In this document: in pieces, positions 9,559-18,771 of the stretch
Layout of the letters: the number at the start of each line of letters is the position of its first letter
Numbering within the stretch: the stretch's first letter is position 1
Position numbers and translations under genes: made by a program
Assembly (NCBI RefSeq): GCF_030067675.1
Contig: NZ_JASJEV010000010.1
Coordinates: 1-64,000 of the forward strand
DNA length: 64,000 nucleotides
Origin: Chelatococcus albus
GTDB taxonomy: Bacteria; Pseudomonadota; Alphaproteobacteria; Rhizobiales; Beijerinckiaceae
Reading direction: 5' to 3'
Notes under the pieces: generated by a model
What the model was told of the DNA's origin: nothing
Database searches by the model: none
The model's input: only the letters and a program-made list of their open reading frames with translations

Positions 9559-9933
9559 TCAGGCGGCCGGTGCGGCCGAGGTCATCCAGCCCATGGCGGC
9601 GCCGGTCGGATCGCGCAGGATGGCGATGCGGCCGACGCCCGGCACGTCGAAGGGCGCGCGCAGCACCGTTCCGCCCTCGCGCTCCGCCGCCGCGACGCGG
9701 GCATCGATATCGTCCACCTCGACATAGGCGAACCAGTGCGGCGGAGCGCCGGGAGCCACGTCCTCGATCGCCATGAGGCCGGCAACCGGCGCGTCGCCTG
9801 CCTTGGCGACCCAGTACTGCGAGTTCTCCATCGGGAAGCTCTCGAAGCTCCAGCCGAGGGCCGCGGCATAGAAGGCCTTCGCCTTCTCGACGTCGTCGGT
9901 CATCAGCTCGTTCCAGGCGAAATGTCCGTGCAT
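9559..9933 (-). CDS. VOC-superfamily (glyoxalase/dioxygenase fold) protein
   Basis: A small 124-residue protein of the vicinal-oxygen-chelate fold, with one pair of beta-alpha-beta-beta-beta modules. Family features are the opening FAWNELMTDDVEKAKAFYAAALGW, the central VAGLM and HWFAYVEVDDIDARVAAAE, and the C-terminal VGRIAILRDPTGAAMGWM. Potential metal ligands include H3 or H5 near the N-terminus and an acidic residue late in the domain, but catalytic assignment is not possible. Such proteins range from glyoxalase-like enzymes to antibiotic-binding proteins. It is convergent with the secreted protein gene. Confidence 0.85.
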   Translation of the reverse strand: MHGHFAWNELMTDDVEKAKAFYAAALGWSFESFPMENSQYWVAKAGDAPVAGLMAIEDVAPGAPPHWFAYVEVDDIDARVAAAEREGGTVLRAPFDVPGVGRIAILRDPTGAAMGWMTSAAPAA

Positions 9934-10014
9934 GACGCTCTCCCTCGGTGCTGCGGCGCGGGCTCCGGCCGGCCCCGCAGCATAGCGCAGCGGGCGGCGC
10001 GGGCGCGCCCGGTC

Positions 10015-10659
10015 TCACGCGCCGTCAGCCGGCGGCTGGAAATTCGGCATGGACCAGCCGCGCGCGAGGGCGAGGCCCCGCAGGCCGAAGCCGCTGGCGA
10101 CGCCGGCGAGTTCGGCCGCGAGCGGCGGCAGGGCGAGGTGGAGGGCAACGACGTAGGCCGTGGCTCCCACGACGGCGGCGGTGATGTAGATCTCGCGGGC
10201 GAGGACGAGCGGCACCTCGTTCGCCAGGATGTCGCGGATGATGCCGCCGAAGGTCGCCGTCATGGTGCCGAGCGCGACTGCGACCAGGGGTGAGGCGCCG
10301 AAGGCGATCGCCCGCTCCGCTCCGGTGACGGAAAAGAGGGCGAGGCCCGCCGCGTCTGCCCACAGGATCAGCCGCCGCCGGCGCCCGCCTCCGGCCCGGA
10401 CGGGAAAGCGCCCGCCGCCGGCGAAGACGAGCACCGCGACGGCCATGCACACGAGCACGTCCGTGGGGTCGCTGATCCAGAAGACCGGCCGCACGCCGAT
10501 GAGCAGGTCGCGCAACGTGCCCCCGCCGACGCCCGTGACCGTGGCGAGCAGCATGAAGCCGATCGGGTCCATGCCCTTGCGCGCCGCGACCAGCGCGCCC
10601 GTGAGCGCGAAGACGGCGACGCCGGCCCATTCCAGCCACGGGGCGGCGACGCCGAGCAT
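10015..10659 (-). CDS. TRIC-type / YadS-family channel protein
   Basis: A 214-residue inner-membrane protein of the trimeric intracellular cation channel-like family (formerly UPF0126). It contains two homologous halves, each of three transmembrane helices, with glycine-rich GATVTGVGGGTLRDL-like and FGGIIRDILANEVP motifs. These glycine/arginine motifs form the conduction path in characterised TRIC proteins. The start codon lies 5 bp after the grpE stop, so the two are probably cotranscribed. Transport function in bacteria is poorly defined. Confidence 0.9.
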   Translation of the reverse strand: MLGVAAPWLEWAGVAVFALTGALVAARKGMDPIGFMLLATVTGVGGGTLRDLLIGVRPVFWISDPTDVLVCMAVAVLVFAGGGRFPVRAGGGRRRRLILWADAAGLALFSVTGAERAIAFGASPLVAVALGTMTATFGGIIRDILANEVPLVLAREIYITAAVVGATAYVVALHLALPPLAAELAGVASGFGLRGLALARGWSMPNFQPPADGA

Positions 10660-10664
10660 GGGGC

Positions 10665-11369
10665 TCAGGCCGCCGGACCCTGCGACGCGGCCGCCGTATC
10701 GCCGTTGCCGTTACCGTTACCGTTCGGCGTCCTCGGCCCGCCCTTCGACACGCCGACGAGGGCCGGGCGCAGCACGCGCTCTCCGATGACGAAGCCCGAT
10801 TGCACGACTTGCACCACGGTGCCGTTCGGCACGCTGGCGTCCGGGACCTCGAACATGGCCTGATGCAGATGAGGATCGAAGCGCTGGCCCTGCGGATCGA
10901 GCTTCTTCACGCCGTGGCGTTCGAGCGTCTTGATGAGGTCGCGCTCGGTGAGCTCGACGCCTTCGACCAACGCCTTCAGGACCCCGTCGGCGGCGCGCGC
11001 CTCCTCCGGCAGGCTGGAGAGTGCGCGATGCATGTTGTCGGCGACGGTGAGGATGTCGCGCGCGAAGGCGCTGACCGCGTAGGTTCTGGCGTCGGCCACT
11101 TCCCGCTCGGTGCGGCGCCGCAGGTTCTCCATCTCGGCGAGCGTGCGCAGGAGGCGGTCCTTCAGTTCCGCCTTCTCGCTCTCCAGCGCGGCGATGGGGT
11201 CGACGGCGGGCTCGACGGGCGTTTCGGCCGCGGCCTCGGGCTGCGCCTCGGCTGTCCTGCTCTGCGCGTTCTCCTGCATGCTGTCCTGCACCTTGCGCGT
11301 GTCGGGGGCGGTGTCCTTGGCCGGATGGGAGCCACCGGCCGGCTCGTGCGTGGTCGGCTTGTGGGTCAT
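10665..11369 (-). CDS. grpE: GrpE, nucleotide exchange factor for DnaK
   Basis: Cytoplasmic co-chaperone that releases ADP from DnaK. The 234-residue product has an acidic, low-complexity N-terminus (about residues 1-60) and a long coiled coil beginning [26 protein letters not shown]. The C-terminal beta domain contains [19 protein letters not shown] and [21 protein letters not shown], the family signature. The tail carries a short Gly-Asn repeat (GNGNGNG), encoded by imperfect 6-bp repeats near 10708-10728. ATG 11369 lacks a strong ribosome binding site; an internal ATG 28 codons downstream is possible. Confidence 0.96.
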   Translation of the reverse strand: MTHKPTTHEPAGGSHPAKDTAPDTRKVQDSMQENAQSRTAEAQPEAAAETPVEPAVDPIAALESEKAELKDRLLRTLAEMENLRRRTEREVADARTYAVSAFARDILTVADNMHRALSSLPEEARAADGVLKALVEGVELTERDLIKTLERHGVKKLDPQGQRFDPHLHQAMFEVPDASVPNGTVVQVVQSGFVIGERVLRPALVGVSKGGPRTPNGNGNGNGDTAAASQGPAA

Positions 11370-11464
11370 TTCACGTCTTTGCGATTGCCACAGGTTCGCG
11401 CCCGATATCAGCGTTCGGGCGGGAAAAATCAAGGCAACCTGCGGCCGGTGCCGGGCGGTGGCGC

Positions 11465-14248
11465 CTATCGGGCCCCCGCGCGGGGTGGGGATGCAGGGGC
11501 CTCCTCCTCGCTCCGGAAGACGTCGAGGAGGGCCCGCCGGATGGCCGCCTGGCGGTTGGCGTTGGTGATCTTGGCGCCGGTGAGGTCCGTCACGTAGAAC
11601 ACGTCCACCGCCTTCTCGCCGAAGGTCGCGATATGCGCCGAGGCGATGTTGAGGTTGAGCTTCCCGATCGCGGTGGTGAGATCATAGAGCAAGCCCGGCC
11701 GGTCGAGGCCCGAGACCTCGAGCACGCTGTGGCGGTGCGACAGGCTGTTGTCGATGATCACCTCGGGCGCCACGTGGAAGGGCTTGGCCCGGTCCTTCGC
11801 CGGCCGGCGGGCGGCGACGAGGTCGGCGATGCGGACTTCGCCCTTGAGCGCCCGCTCGATGGCAAGCGCGATGCGCTCGCCACGGCGCAGCTCGTCCTCG
11901 TCGCGGTCGAAGGCGCGCGAGACGAAGATGGTGTCGAGCGCGAGCCCGTCGGTCGTGGTGAAGATCTGCGCGTCGACGATGTTGCCACCGGCTGCGGCGC
12001 AGGCGCCGGTGATGATGGCGAGGAGCCGGGGGTGGTCGGGCGCGAGCACGGTGAGCTCGGTCACGCCGCGGAACCCGTCGGTCGCCACCGTCGCTGCCGT
12101 GGTGCGATCGGCGGCCTCGGAGACGCGGATGAAGCGCGCCTGTTCGATCTTGCGCGGCAGGTCGACCTTGAGCCAGTAGGCGGGATAGTGCCGTGCCGCA
12201 TAGGCTGCGAAGCTCGCGTCGTCCCAGTCCGGCAAGGCCTCGCGCAGGGCGACCTGGGCGCGGCGCACGCGCTCGGCGCGATTCTCGCCCGACTGGCCGC
12301 CGGTGAGCACGAGCTCGGTCTCGTAGAACAGCGTGCGCAGGAGCTCGCCCTTCCAGCCGTTCCAGACGCCCGGGCCCACGGCCTTGATATCGCAGACAGT
12401 GAGCAGCAGCAGGAGCTTCAGCCGCTCGATGGTCTGCACCACCTTGGCGAAGTCCTCGATGGTGCGCGGATCGGCGAGGTCGCGGCTCTGGGCCACGGTG
12501 GACATGACGAGATGGTTCTCGACGAGCCAGGCGACCGTCTCGGTCTCAGCCTCGTCGAGACCGAAGCGGGGTCCGAGCTTGCGGGCGATGCGCGCCCCGG
12601 CGATGGAATGGTCGTCCGGCCGGCCCTTGGCGATGTCGTGCAGGAAGAGGGCGACATAGAGCGCGCGTCGGTTCTGGATCGTGCCGATGATCTCGTTCGC
12701 CAGGGGATGTTCGGCGACGAGCCGGCCGGCGTCGATCTCGGCCACGACCCCGACAGAGCGCAGCAGATGCTCGTCCACCGTGTAGTGGTGGTACATGTTG
12801 AACTGCATCATCGCCACGACGCGGCCGAACTCGGGCACGAAGCGACCGAGCACCCCAGCCTCGTTCATGCGCCTGAGCACCACCTCGGGCGCGTTGCGCG
12901 AGGTCAGGATGTCGAGGAAGAGGCGGTTGGCCTCCCTGTTCTCCCGCACGCCCCGGTCGATGAGCTTGAGCGAGCGCGTCGCAAGGCGGCTCGCGTCCGG
13001 GTGGATCGCCAGGTTGTGTCGGTCGGCGAGCCAGAAGAGCCGCACGAGATTGACCGGATCGCGCGTGAAGGCGCCGTCGTCCGCGACGGTGATGCGGTTG
13101 TTGTCGAGCGCGAAGTCGTGCGACTCGAGCGGCCCCCTGCGCCGCCGCCGCAGGCGCTGGACGAAGCGGTCGAGCGTCGGGCGGTGCTTGGCATGACGGG
13201 CCTCGAGCCCCGCGCAGACGATGGCGGTCAGGTCGCCGACATCCTTGGCCGTGAGGAAGTAGCGCTTCATGAAGCGCTCCACCGCCGACAGCCCTCCGTG
13301 CGCGGCATAGCCGATGCGTTCGGCGATCGCCCGCTGCAGGTCGAAGGACAGGCGCTCCTCGGCGCGGCCCGTGGCGAAGTGCATGTGGCAGCGCACCCGC
13401 CAGAGGAACTCCTCGCAACGGTTGAAGAGCACCATCTCCTCGCCGGTGAACAGCCCGGCCCGTACGAGTTCCTTGGGCTCGTGCACGCGGTAGACGTAGC
13501 GGGCAAGCCAGAAGAGGGTGTTGAGGTCGCGCAGGCCGCCCTTGCCGTCCTTGACATTGGGCTCGACGAGATAGCGCGAGGCGCCGGCGCGCGAGACGCG
13601 GGCGTCGCGCTCGGCGAGCTTCGCCTCGACGAAGGCCTGGGCAGAGCCACGCACGACGTCGTGCTCGAAGCGGGCGACGAGATCGTCGTAGAGCGCGCGC
13701 TCACCGAGGAGGAAGCGCGCCTCCAGCATGGCGGTGCGCACCGTCATGTCGGCGCGCGCCTCGCGGATGCAGTCGTCCACCGAACGCGTGGCGTGGCCGA
13801 CCTTCAGCTTGAGGTCCCACAGGATGTAGAGCATCGCCTCGACGACACTCTCGCTCCAGGCCGTCTGCTTGTAGGGCAGGAGGAAGAGGAGATCGACGTC
13901 CGAGCCTGGCGCCATCTTGCCCCGGCCATAGCCGCCGACCGCGACGACCGCGAGGCGCTCGCCGGTCGAGGGATTGTCGGCCGGGTAGAGCCGGCGCGTG
14001 GCGACGCCGTGCACGGCGGCGATCACCTCGTCCATGAGCTGCGACAGGCGCCGCGCGCAGGCGAGCCCGTCGCGCTCGGCGATGAGCCGGGTCTCGGCCT
14101 CCGCGTGGCCGGCCTCGAGGTGGGCGCGCAGAAGCGTCACCAGATCGCGCCGGAGAGCGGCGGTATCGCTGCCCTTGCGCGCTTCGAGCGCGGCGACGGC
14201 GGCCGCGAGGTCGCGGATTGCGGCGGTTTCGGTTGCGGCGCGGGCCAT
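11465..14248 (-). CDS. glnD: Bifunctional uridylyltransferase/uridylyl-removing enzyme GlnD
   Basis: Master nitrogen sensor that uridylylates PII proteins when glutamine is low and removes UMP when it is high. The 927-residue protein has the nucleotidyltransferase signature [17 protein letters not shown] (catalytic D117 and D119), then the PII-uridylyltransferase helical domain. An HD domain follows ([15 protein letters not shown], with metal-binding H and D). Two C-terminal ACT domains sense glutamine ([18 protein letters not shown] and [20 protein letters not shown]). Length matches the family. The long open frame on the opposite strand of this gene is a composition artefact. Confidence 0.97.
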   Translation of the reverse strand: MARAATETAAIRDLAAAVAALEARKGSDTAALRRDLVTLLRAHLEAGHAEAETRLIAERDGLACARRLSQLMDEVIAAVHGVATRRLYPADNPSTGERLAVVAVGGYGRGKMAPGSDVDLLFLLPYKQTAWSESVVEAMLYILWDLKLKVGHATRSVDDCIREARADMTVRTAMLEARFLLGERALYDDLVARFEHDVVRGSAQAFVEAKLAERDARVSRAGASRYLVEPNVKDGKGGLRDLNTLFWLARYVYRVHEPKELVRAGLFTGEEMVLFNRCEEFLWRVRCHMHFATGRAEERLSFDLQRAIAERIGYAAHGGLSAVERFMKRYFLTAKDVGDLTAIVCAGLEARHAKHRPTLDRFVQRLRRRRRGPLESHDFALDNNRITVADDGAFTRDPVNLVRLFWLADRHNLAIHPDASRLATRSLKLIDRGVRENREANRLFLDILTSRNAPEVVLRRMNEAGVLGRFVPEFGRVVAMMQFNMYHHYTVDEHLLRSVGVVAEIDAGRLVAEHPLANEIIGTIQNRRALYVALFLHDIAKGRPDDHSIAGARIARKLGPRFGLDEAETETVAWLVENHLVMSTVAQSRDLADPRTIEDFAKVVQTIERLKLLLLLTVCDIKAVGPGVWNGWKGELLRTLFYETELVLTGGQSGENRAERVRRAQVALREALPDWDDASFAAYAARHYPAYWLKVDLPRKIEQARFIRVSEAADRTTAATVATDGFRGVTELTVLAPDHPRLLAIITGACAAAGGNIVDAQIFTTTDGLALDTIFVSRAFDRDEDELRRGERIALAIERALKGEVRIADLVAARRPAKDRAKPFHVAPEVIIDNSLSHRHSVLEVSGLDRPGLLYDLTTAIGKLNLNIASAHIATFGEKAVDVFYVTDLTGAKITNANRQAAIRRALLDVFRSEEEAPASPPRAGAR

Positions 14249-14346
14249 CGTGGCGAATGCTCCTCGGGCGGCGGGGGGACGGGATGCCGCCGCCGGGATG
14301 GCATAGCACGGGCGAGGCGCGTTGCGATGCGCCCGAAGGGAGCGCC

Positions 14347-14856
14347 ATGGACAGGACCGAATTGAGGGCGCTGCAGGCGCCGCTCAAGGCGCGCTATCGC
14401 GCCGCGCCCGAGGCGGCGCTCGTGACGCTGAAGGCGCGCGGGCGCCTGGACGAGGCCCGCATCGCCTGCAAGGTGGAGAGCGGGCGCGCGCTCGCGGTGG
14501 CTGGGCTCCACCCGGCGACGGGTGGCACAGGGGCGGAGCTGTGCTCGGGCGACATGCTGCTCGAGGCGCTGGTCGCCTGCGCCGGCGTCACCCTCAAGGC
14601 CGTGGCGACCGCGCTCGACCTTCGCCTCGACGGCGGCGAGGTGCGGGCGGAGGGCGACATCGACTTTCGCAGCACGCTCGGCGTCGACAAGGATGCGCCC
14701 GTCGGCTTTCGCGCCATCCGCCTCACCTTCGCGCTCGATACCGATGCACCGGCGGAGAGGCTCGACGAGCTCCTGCGGCTCACGGAACGCTACTGCGTCG
14801 TCTACCAGACGCTCGCGCGGCGGCCGGACCTCAGCGTGACCATGGGGCGGGCCTGA
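14347..14856 (+). CDS. OsmC-like protein
   Basis: A 169-residue member of the OsmC/Ohr superfamily, whose classical members are thiol-dependent peroxidases for organic hydroperoxides. The central helix with LLEALVACAGVTLKAVATAL carries a cysteine (in VACAG) at the position of the first catalytic cysteine. A second cysteine is present near the C-terminus (RYCVVYQTL). ATG 14347 follows AAGGGAG. The N-terminal half is more divergent than in canonical OsmC, so peroxidase activity is inferred. The gene is divergent from glnD with about 98 bp between starts. Confidence 0.85.
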   Translation: MDRTELRALQAPLKARYRAAPEAALVTLKARGRLDEARIACKVESGRALAVAGLHPATGGTGAELCSGDMLLEALVACAGVTLKAVATALDLRLDGGEVRAEGDIDFRSTLGVDKDAPVGFRAIRLTFALDTDAPAERLDELLRLTERYCVVYQTLARRPDLSVTMGRA

Positions 14857-14877
14857 GCCTTATCCTGCGAGTTTCAG

Positions 14878-15143
14878 TGATGGCATCGAGGGCGAGACGA
14901 AGCGGGCAGGCTTTCCCCCGCTCCTGGTTTACGATGCCCTGCTCGAACTCTGGCGCGCGCCCGACAGGCGCCTGCGCCAGGTCGATCTCGAACGCGCCAT
15001 GCTCGTCCGCCAGTACGGCATCTCGCGCCTGGTCGACCGGCTCGAAAGGGACGGGCTCGTGCGGCGCGAGCCCTGCAGCGAGGCTCAGCGACGAGGAGGC
15101 CGATCTGCTTGCCGGCCTCCTGACGCGTCTCTATGGCGACTGA
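14878..15143 (+). pseudogene. MarR-family regulator remnant
   Basis: Translating from about 14880 without a start codon gives a winged-helix core: GFPPLLVYDALLELWRAPD, then LRQVDLERAMLVRQYGISRL and VDRLERDGLVRREPC (ending near 15075). The typical MarR C-terminal helix (ARLSDEEADLLAGLLTRLYGD, stop at 15143) follows immediately but in another frame. The roughly 50 residues of wing and linker that should lie between are missing. An out-of-frame internal deletion has therefore joined the two ends. No convincing start codon is seen. This is a decaying gene, not a functional regulator. Confidence 0.75.
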
Positions 15144-15174
15144 TGTCGCCGCCCGGCGGCGCGTGCCCGAAGAC

Positions 15175-15960
15175 CTACAGGCCGCTGAACCAGTTGTAGC
15201 CGTAGGTCTCCCAGTAGCCGCCGGTGTAGTCGTTGCCGATCTCGATCTCGACGAGGTGCTTCGGGTTCTTGAAGCCGAGCTTGGTCGGCACGCGCAGCTT
15301 CACCGGGAAGCCGTGGGCGCGCGGCAGGGGCACCCCGTCCATCATCAGGGTGAGCTGCGTCTGCGCGTGCAGGGCGCTCGCCATGTCGATGCTGGTTGCG
15401 TAGCCGTCCTCGCAGCGCAGCGTCACATATTTGGCGGTGAGGTCGGCGCCGGCCCGCCGCAGGAAATCCGAGAAGCGGACGCCGGTGAACTTGCCGATGG
15501 CGCTCCAGCCTTCGATGCAGACGTGGCGGGTGATCTGCGTCACGCGCGGCAGGGCATTGAGCTCCTCGAGCGTCCAGCCGCGCGGCGCATCGACGAGGCC
15601 GGTGACGGCGAGCCGATAGGTCGCCGGATCGATGACGGGCGCCTTCTCGGGGACGTTCGGCGTGTAGAAGCTGTTGAAGGGAAACGGCCGGGTGATCATC
15701 CGCTCCGGATATTCCGGGGCGAGCCGCTCGGGATCGAAGAGGAAGGCCTGGACGCGGTCGTTGAAGTCGGACATGCGGCCGAGCGCGGCCTCCGCCGACA
15801 TGCCGTCCACGATGTCGCAGCCGGTGAGCAGGGTGAGCGAGCCGAGGCCGAGCATGTCGCGGAGGAACTGCCGGCGCGACCAGGGGGAGGCCCGCCGCGC
15901 CGCCTCGCGCAGGATCGCACCGCTGTCGGGATGGGGGAGCTTCGGAAGCGGGGCATTCAT
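15175..15960 (-). CDS. Molybdopterin-dependent oxidoreductase (sulfite-oxidase fold)
   Basis: A 261-residue Tat-exported enzyme with a single SUOX-type molybdopterin-binding domain, related to the catalytic subunit MsrP/YedY. The twin-arginine motif SRRQFLRD is at residues 28-35, followed by a hydrophobic stretch ending LLTGC, a possible lipobox. The molybdenum-ligating cysteine is C148 in RHVCIEGW. Substrate is unknown; relatives reduce methionine sulfoxides or oxidise small sulfur compounds. It starts 8 bp after the b-type cytochrome gene, which makes that protein its likely electron partner. Confidence 0.9.
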   Translation of the reverse strand: MNAPLPKLPHPDSGAILREAARRASPWSRRQFLRDMLGLGSLTLLTGCDIVDGMSAEAALGRMSDFNDRVQAFLFDPERLAPEYPERMITRPFPFNSFYTPNVPEKAPVIDPATYRLAVTGLVDAPRGWTLEELNALPRVTQITRHVCIEGWSAIGKFTGVRFSDFLRRAGADLTAKYVTLRCEDGYATSIDMASALHAQTQLTLMMDGVPLPRAHGFPVKLRVPTKLGFKNPKHLVEIEIGNDYTGGYWETYGYNWFSGL

Positions 15961-15968
15961 GGCAGCAC

Positions 15969-16565
15969 CTATCGGCCGCGGATCATGGCGCCGAGGCTTC
16001 TCGGCACGGCGAGCGCCATCGTCACATGAACGAGGAGGAAGAGAACGATCGCCGCCATGGCCCAGAAGTGCAGGAGCCGCGCCCGGTCGAAATCACCGAG
16101 CGCCATGACGAGGCCCCGGAGCTGCACGGGCTTCCAGATGGCGAGGCCGCTCGCGACGGCGAAGACGAGCGCGAGAATGACGCCTGCATAGAGCAGTCGC
16201 TGCACGGCGTTGTAGCGGCCGATGTCGTCGTGCGAGAGCCGGCCGGCGACAAAGGCGCGGAGGTCGGTGACCACCGCGCGCGGCGAGATCGGCCAGAGCT
16301 TGCGGGCGAAGCGCCCCGAGGCGAGCCCGTAGACGAGATAGACGAGGCCGTTCAGGACGAGGAGCCACATGGCAGCGAAATGCCAGCGTAGCCCGCCGAT
16401 GAGCCCGCCGCCGAGTGTGAGCGCCGGCGGAATGGTGAAGGGCAGGGTGGGATAGGCGTTGTGGATCGCCAAGCCGCTCAGGATCATGACGATGACACAG
16501 AGCGCGTTCACCCAATGTGTGACGCGCACCACGAGCGGATGGACGGCGGGTCGGTCGTTCTTCAT
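15969..16565 (-). CDS. Membrane b-type cytochrome, electron partner of the oxidoreductase
   Basis: A 198-residue integral-membrane protein of the cytochrome b561/hydrogenase-b family with four or five predicted transmembrane helices. Candidate haem-ligating histidines lie in VTHWVNAL (helix 1), LRWHFAAMW and LLHFWAMAAIVLFLLVHVTMA (last helix). It is immediately upstream of the molybdopterin oxidoreductase gene (8-bp gap), so the two should be cotranslated as a two-component system exchanging electrons with the quinone pool. It is not clearly MsrQ, which belongs to the ferric reductase-like family. Confidence 0.88.
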   Translation of the reverse strand: MKNDRPAVHPLVVRVTHWVNALCVIVMILSGLAIHNAYPTLPFTIPPALTLGGGLIGGLRWHFAAMWLLVLNGLVYLVYGLASGRFARKLWPISPRAVVTDLRAFVAGRLSHDDIGRYNAVQRLLYAGVILALVFAVASGLAIWKPVQLRGLVMALGDFDRARLLHFWAMAAIVLFLLVHVTMALAVPRSLGAMIRGR

Positions 16566-16627
16566 GGCCTCCTCCTCCGGGACGGGGCCGCAGCGTCGGC
16601 TGCGGCCCCGGAGGTTTCTCCGCCCGG

Positions 16628-17176
16628 TCAGTTCGGCAGGAGGACGGTGTCGACGACGTGAATCACGCCGTTGCTCTGGAAGACGTTGCCGATGGTGATC
16701 GACGACCTGTGGCCCTTGGCGTCGATGATCGAGAGCTTGCGGCCCATCGGCATCACCGAGAGCTTCTCGCCCTGGACGGTGGTCAGGGAGGCCTTGCCGC
16801 CATTCGCCTCGGCCTGGCGCTTCAGCTCCTCCACCGAGAGCTTGCCGGGCACGACGTGATAGGTGAGCACCGCCGTCAGCATGGCCTTGTTCTCGGGCTT
16901 CAGCAGCGTGTCGACGGTGCCGGCCGGCAGCTTGGCGAAGGCGGCGTTGACCGGTGCGAAGACCGTGAAGGGCCCCGGCCCCTGCAGCGTATCGACGAGG
17001 CCGGCGGCCTTGACCGCCGCGACGAGCGTCGTGTGGTCGCGCGAGTTCACGGCGTTCTGGACGATGTTCTTCGTCTCGTACATGGGCGCGCCGCCCACGT
17101 CCGGGTTGGCGAAGGCGGCCGCCGACAGGAAGAGCGCTGAGGCCGTGGCGAGGGCGAAAGTGCGGATCGACGACAT
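16628..17176 (-). CDS. Secreted fasciclin (FAS1) domain protein
   Basis: A 182-residue exported protein. The signal peptide spans residues 1-23 (cleavage near AFA/NPDV). One FAS1 domain follows, with the family motifs H1 (GPGPFTVFAPVNAAFAKLP) and the C-terminal HVVDTVLLPN. It includes LTYHVVPGKLS between them. FAS1 proteins mediate adhesion or bind partner proteins at the cell surface. ATG 17176 has an AGGAG ribosome binding site 6 bases upstream. The gene lies downstream of an ECF sigma/anti-sigma pair, an arrangement that recalls the SigK/RskA-controlled FAS1 proteins MPT70/83 of mycobacteria. Confidence 0.93.
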   Translation of the reverse strand: MSSIRTFALATASALFLSAAAFANPDVGGAPMYETKNIVQNAVNSRDHTTLVAAVKAAGLVDTLQGPGPFTVFAPVNAAFAKLPAGTVDTLLKPENKAMLTAVLTYHVVPGKLSVEELKRQAEANGGKASLTTVQGEKLSVMPMGRKLSIIDAKGHRSSITIGNVFQSNGVIHVVDTVLLPN

Positions 17177-17333
17177 GAAGGTCTCCTCTTGGCAGTGTCC
17201 GGCCGCGGGTTCGGGCCGGGAGGCCGTCGGCACCATGTCCGTCCGGCCGTCGCGAGGAGCTACGGAAAGGTGTCCGGCGGGTTTCATGACGGCTGCGGAT
17301 TTTTTGCCGGGAGCCCCGCCGGGGCGGGAGAAG

Positions 17334-18041
17334 TCAAGGCGTGGCCTGCACCAGCCGGCCCGTGAAGAGCACGGGGCCACTTGGCCGGCCCGTGGTCGAG
17401 CCGCCCCTGGGCTCAAGGCTCACCGCCAGCACGGAGGACTGCACGACCTCGCGCGGATAGGCAGCGAGTGCCGCCGTCTGCGTGAAGCCCTCGTCCTCGA
17501 CCAGGCCTAGCGACCGCGGGGCATCGTAGCGGTCGTTGACGAGCCACAGCTCGTAGGACCTGTCGGCCGGGCGCTCGGCGCTGACGGCGCGCACGGTGAG
17601 GTTGCGGGTGGCGAGGTCGACGGACACGATGAAGGCGGGCGAGGCGGCGTCCTTCTGCAGCACTGCCACGAAGCTCTGCGGCTCGGTGGGGCGCAGCACC
17701 CGCTCGCCGGCGACGAAGAGCGCGAGCGAGGCCGCGATGGCGCCGCTCGCGAAGGCGGCGAGCTTCCACCGACGCAGGTGGCGGGTGAGGTCGACGACCG
17801 GGGCGCCAGCCCCGGCCGGCGCGTCGAGCGCGCGCTCGATCTCCGCCCACAGGTCCTCGGGCGGTGCGACCTCGGGCGCCGCCTCGCCCAGCGGACTGAG
17901 GCGCCTCTCCCAGGCCGCGATCGCGTTGTCGAGCGCCGGCTCGCGGGCGCGGCGCGCGGCCACGGCGCGGCGTTCGGCGAGATCCAGCGTGCCGAGCACA
18001 TATTCGCCGGCAAGGCGCTCGATGTCGTCGCGCTCGCTCAT
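17334..18041 (-). CDS. RskA-type membrane anti-sigma factor
   Basis: A 235-residue single-pass membrane protein. The N-terminal cytoplasmic anti-sigma domain starts with DIERLAGEYVLGTLDLAERR, typical of RskA. A transmembrane helix spans about residues 93-112. The periplasmic RskA-C domain contains VSVDLATRNLTVRAVSAERPADRSYELWLV. Its ATG overlaps the sigma-factor stop by 4 bp, so the two are translationally coupled. It should hold the sigma factor inactive until regulated proteolysis in response to an envelope signal. No zinc-binding H-x3-C-x2-C motif is present. Confidence 0.92.
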   Translation of the reverse strand: MSERDDIERLAGEYVLGTLDLAERRAVAARRAREPALDNAIAAWERRLSPLGEAAPEVAPPEDLWAEIERALDAPAGAGAPVVDLTRHLRRWKLAAFASGAIAASLALFVAGERVLRPTEPQSFVAVLQKDAASPAFIVSVDLATRNLTVRAVSAERPADRSYELWLVNDRYDAPRSLGLVEDEGFTQTAALAAYPREVVQSSVLAVSLEPRGGSTTGRPSGPVLFTGRLVQATP

Positions 18042-18589
18042 GAGCCGAGGCACTCCCTGAGCTGGGCGAGGCTGCGGTGCAGCCACACCTTGATCGTGCC
18101 GACGGGACGCGCGAAGCGCTGCGCCAGCGCCTCGCGGCTCAAGCCGTGGCAATAGGCGAGCAGCACGGCCTGCCGCCGTTCGGCGTCGAGACCGTCGAGG
18201 CAGGCGATGAGCCGGCGCAATTCCTCACGGCGCGCGCGTGCGGCGAGCGGATCGGGGTTGTCGCCTGGGACTTCCAGCTCGACGTCGTCGATGTCCGCGG
18301 CCGGCGGCTGGCGGCGGCGCGCTTCGTCGAGGGCGCGGTTGCGCGCGATCGCCGCCATCCAGGTAATGGGAGACGATTTCGCGGGGTCGTATCTGGCGGC
18401 GTTGTGCCAGATCTTCACGTAGGTCTCCTGCGTGACGTCGCGGGACAGGTCCCTGTCCCCGAGGATACGCAGAATCGTGCCGAAAAGTTTCGCGGAGGTG
18501 GCGCGATAGAGCGCCTGGAACGCTGCCCGGTCGCCGCGGGCGGAGCGCGCCAGCCAATCGACGAGTTGGTCCTGCTCGCCACCCTGCAC
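18038..18589 (-). CDS. ECF-type RNA polymerase sigma factor (SigK/ECF19-like)
   Basis: A 183-residue extracytoplasmic-function sigma factor with only regions 2 and 4. Region 2 includes LFGTILRILGDRDLSRDVTQETYVKIW and WMAAIARNRALDEARRR. Region 4 includes LRRLIACLDGLDAERRQAVLLAYCHGLSREALAQR and PVGTIKVWLHRSLAQLRECL. The start is a GTG with a GAGGTGG sequence upstream. It is followed by its anti-sigma factor with a 4-bp overlap, and probably controls the fasciclin, cytochrome and oxidoreductase genes downstream. The group assignment is inferred from the RskA partner and neighbours. Confidence 0.93.
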   Translation of the reverse strand: MQGGEQDQLVDWLARSARGDRAAFQALYRATSAKLFGTILRILGDRDLSRDVTQETYVKIWHNAARYDPAKSSPITWMAAIARNRALDEARRRQPPAADIDDVELEVPGDNPDPLAARARREELRRLIACLDGLDAERRQAVLLAYCHGLSREALAQRFARPVGTIKVWLHRSLAQLRECLGS

Positions 18590-18698
18590 CGCCGCACCAC
18601 CTCTGCCGATGATCCGCGCCGGATCCTACCGTTCCGCGCCGGCGGGCGCCACGGCCTTTCGACGGCGGCCGCAGCAGTCCGTCATGGTCCGGCGAACA

Positions 18699-18742
18699 GG
18701 CTCCATGCCAGCTCCATGTCAGCTCCATGTCAGCTCCATGCA
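18699..18742. repeat. 11-bp tandem repeat, about four copies
   Basis: The unit AGCTCCATGTC occurs exactly at 18710-18720 and 18721-18731. Degenerate copies lie on either side (GGCTCCATGCC at 18699-18709 and AGCTCCATGCA at 18732-18742). The array sits between the gshB stop and the sigma-factor start on the minus strand. It could be a slippage product or a set of protein-binding sites at one face of the helix (11-bp phase). Confidence 0.85.
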
Positions 18743-18771
18743 GCCCCCGGGGCGGCGCCCCGACACGGCGC

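Noticed and set aside
11633-14365. A 910-codon open frame on the plus strand opposite glnD.
   Set aside because: It lies antisense to a clear GlnD with all domains. In DNA this GC-rich, long antisense frames are expected; its product is low in hydrophobic core and has no motif.
17285-17333. T-rich stretch plus GC hairpin near the anti-sigma stop as a terminator.
   Set aside because: The T run is on the plus strand, while the transcript is on the minus strand, and the order of hairpin and run is wrong.
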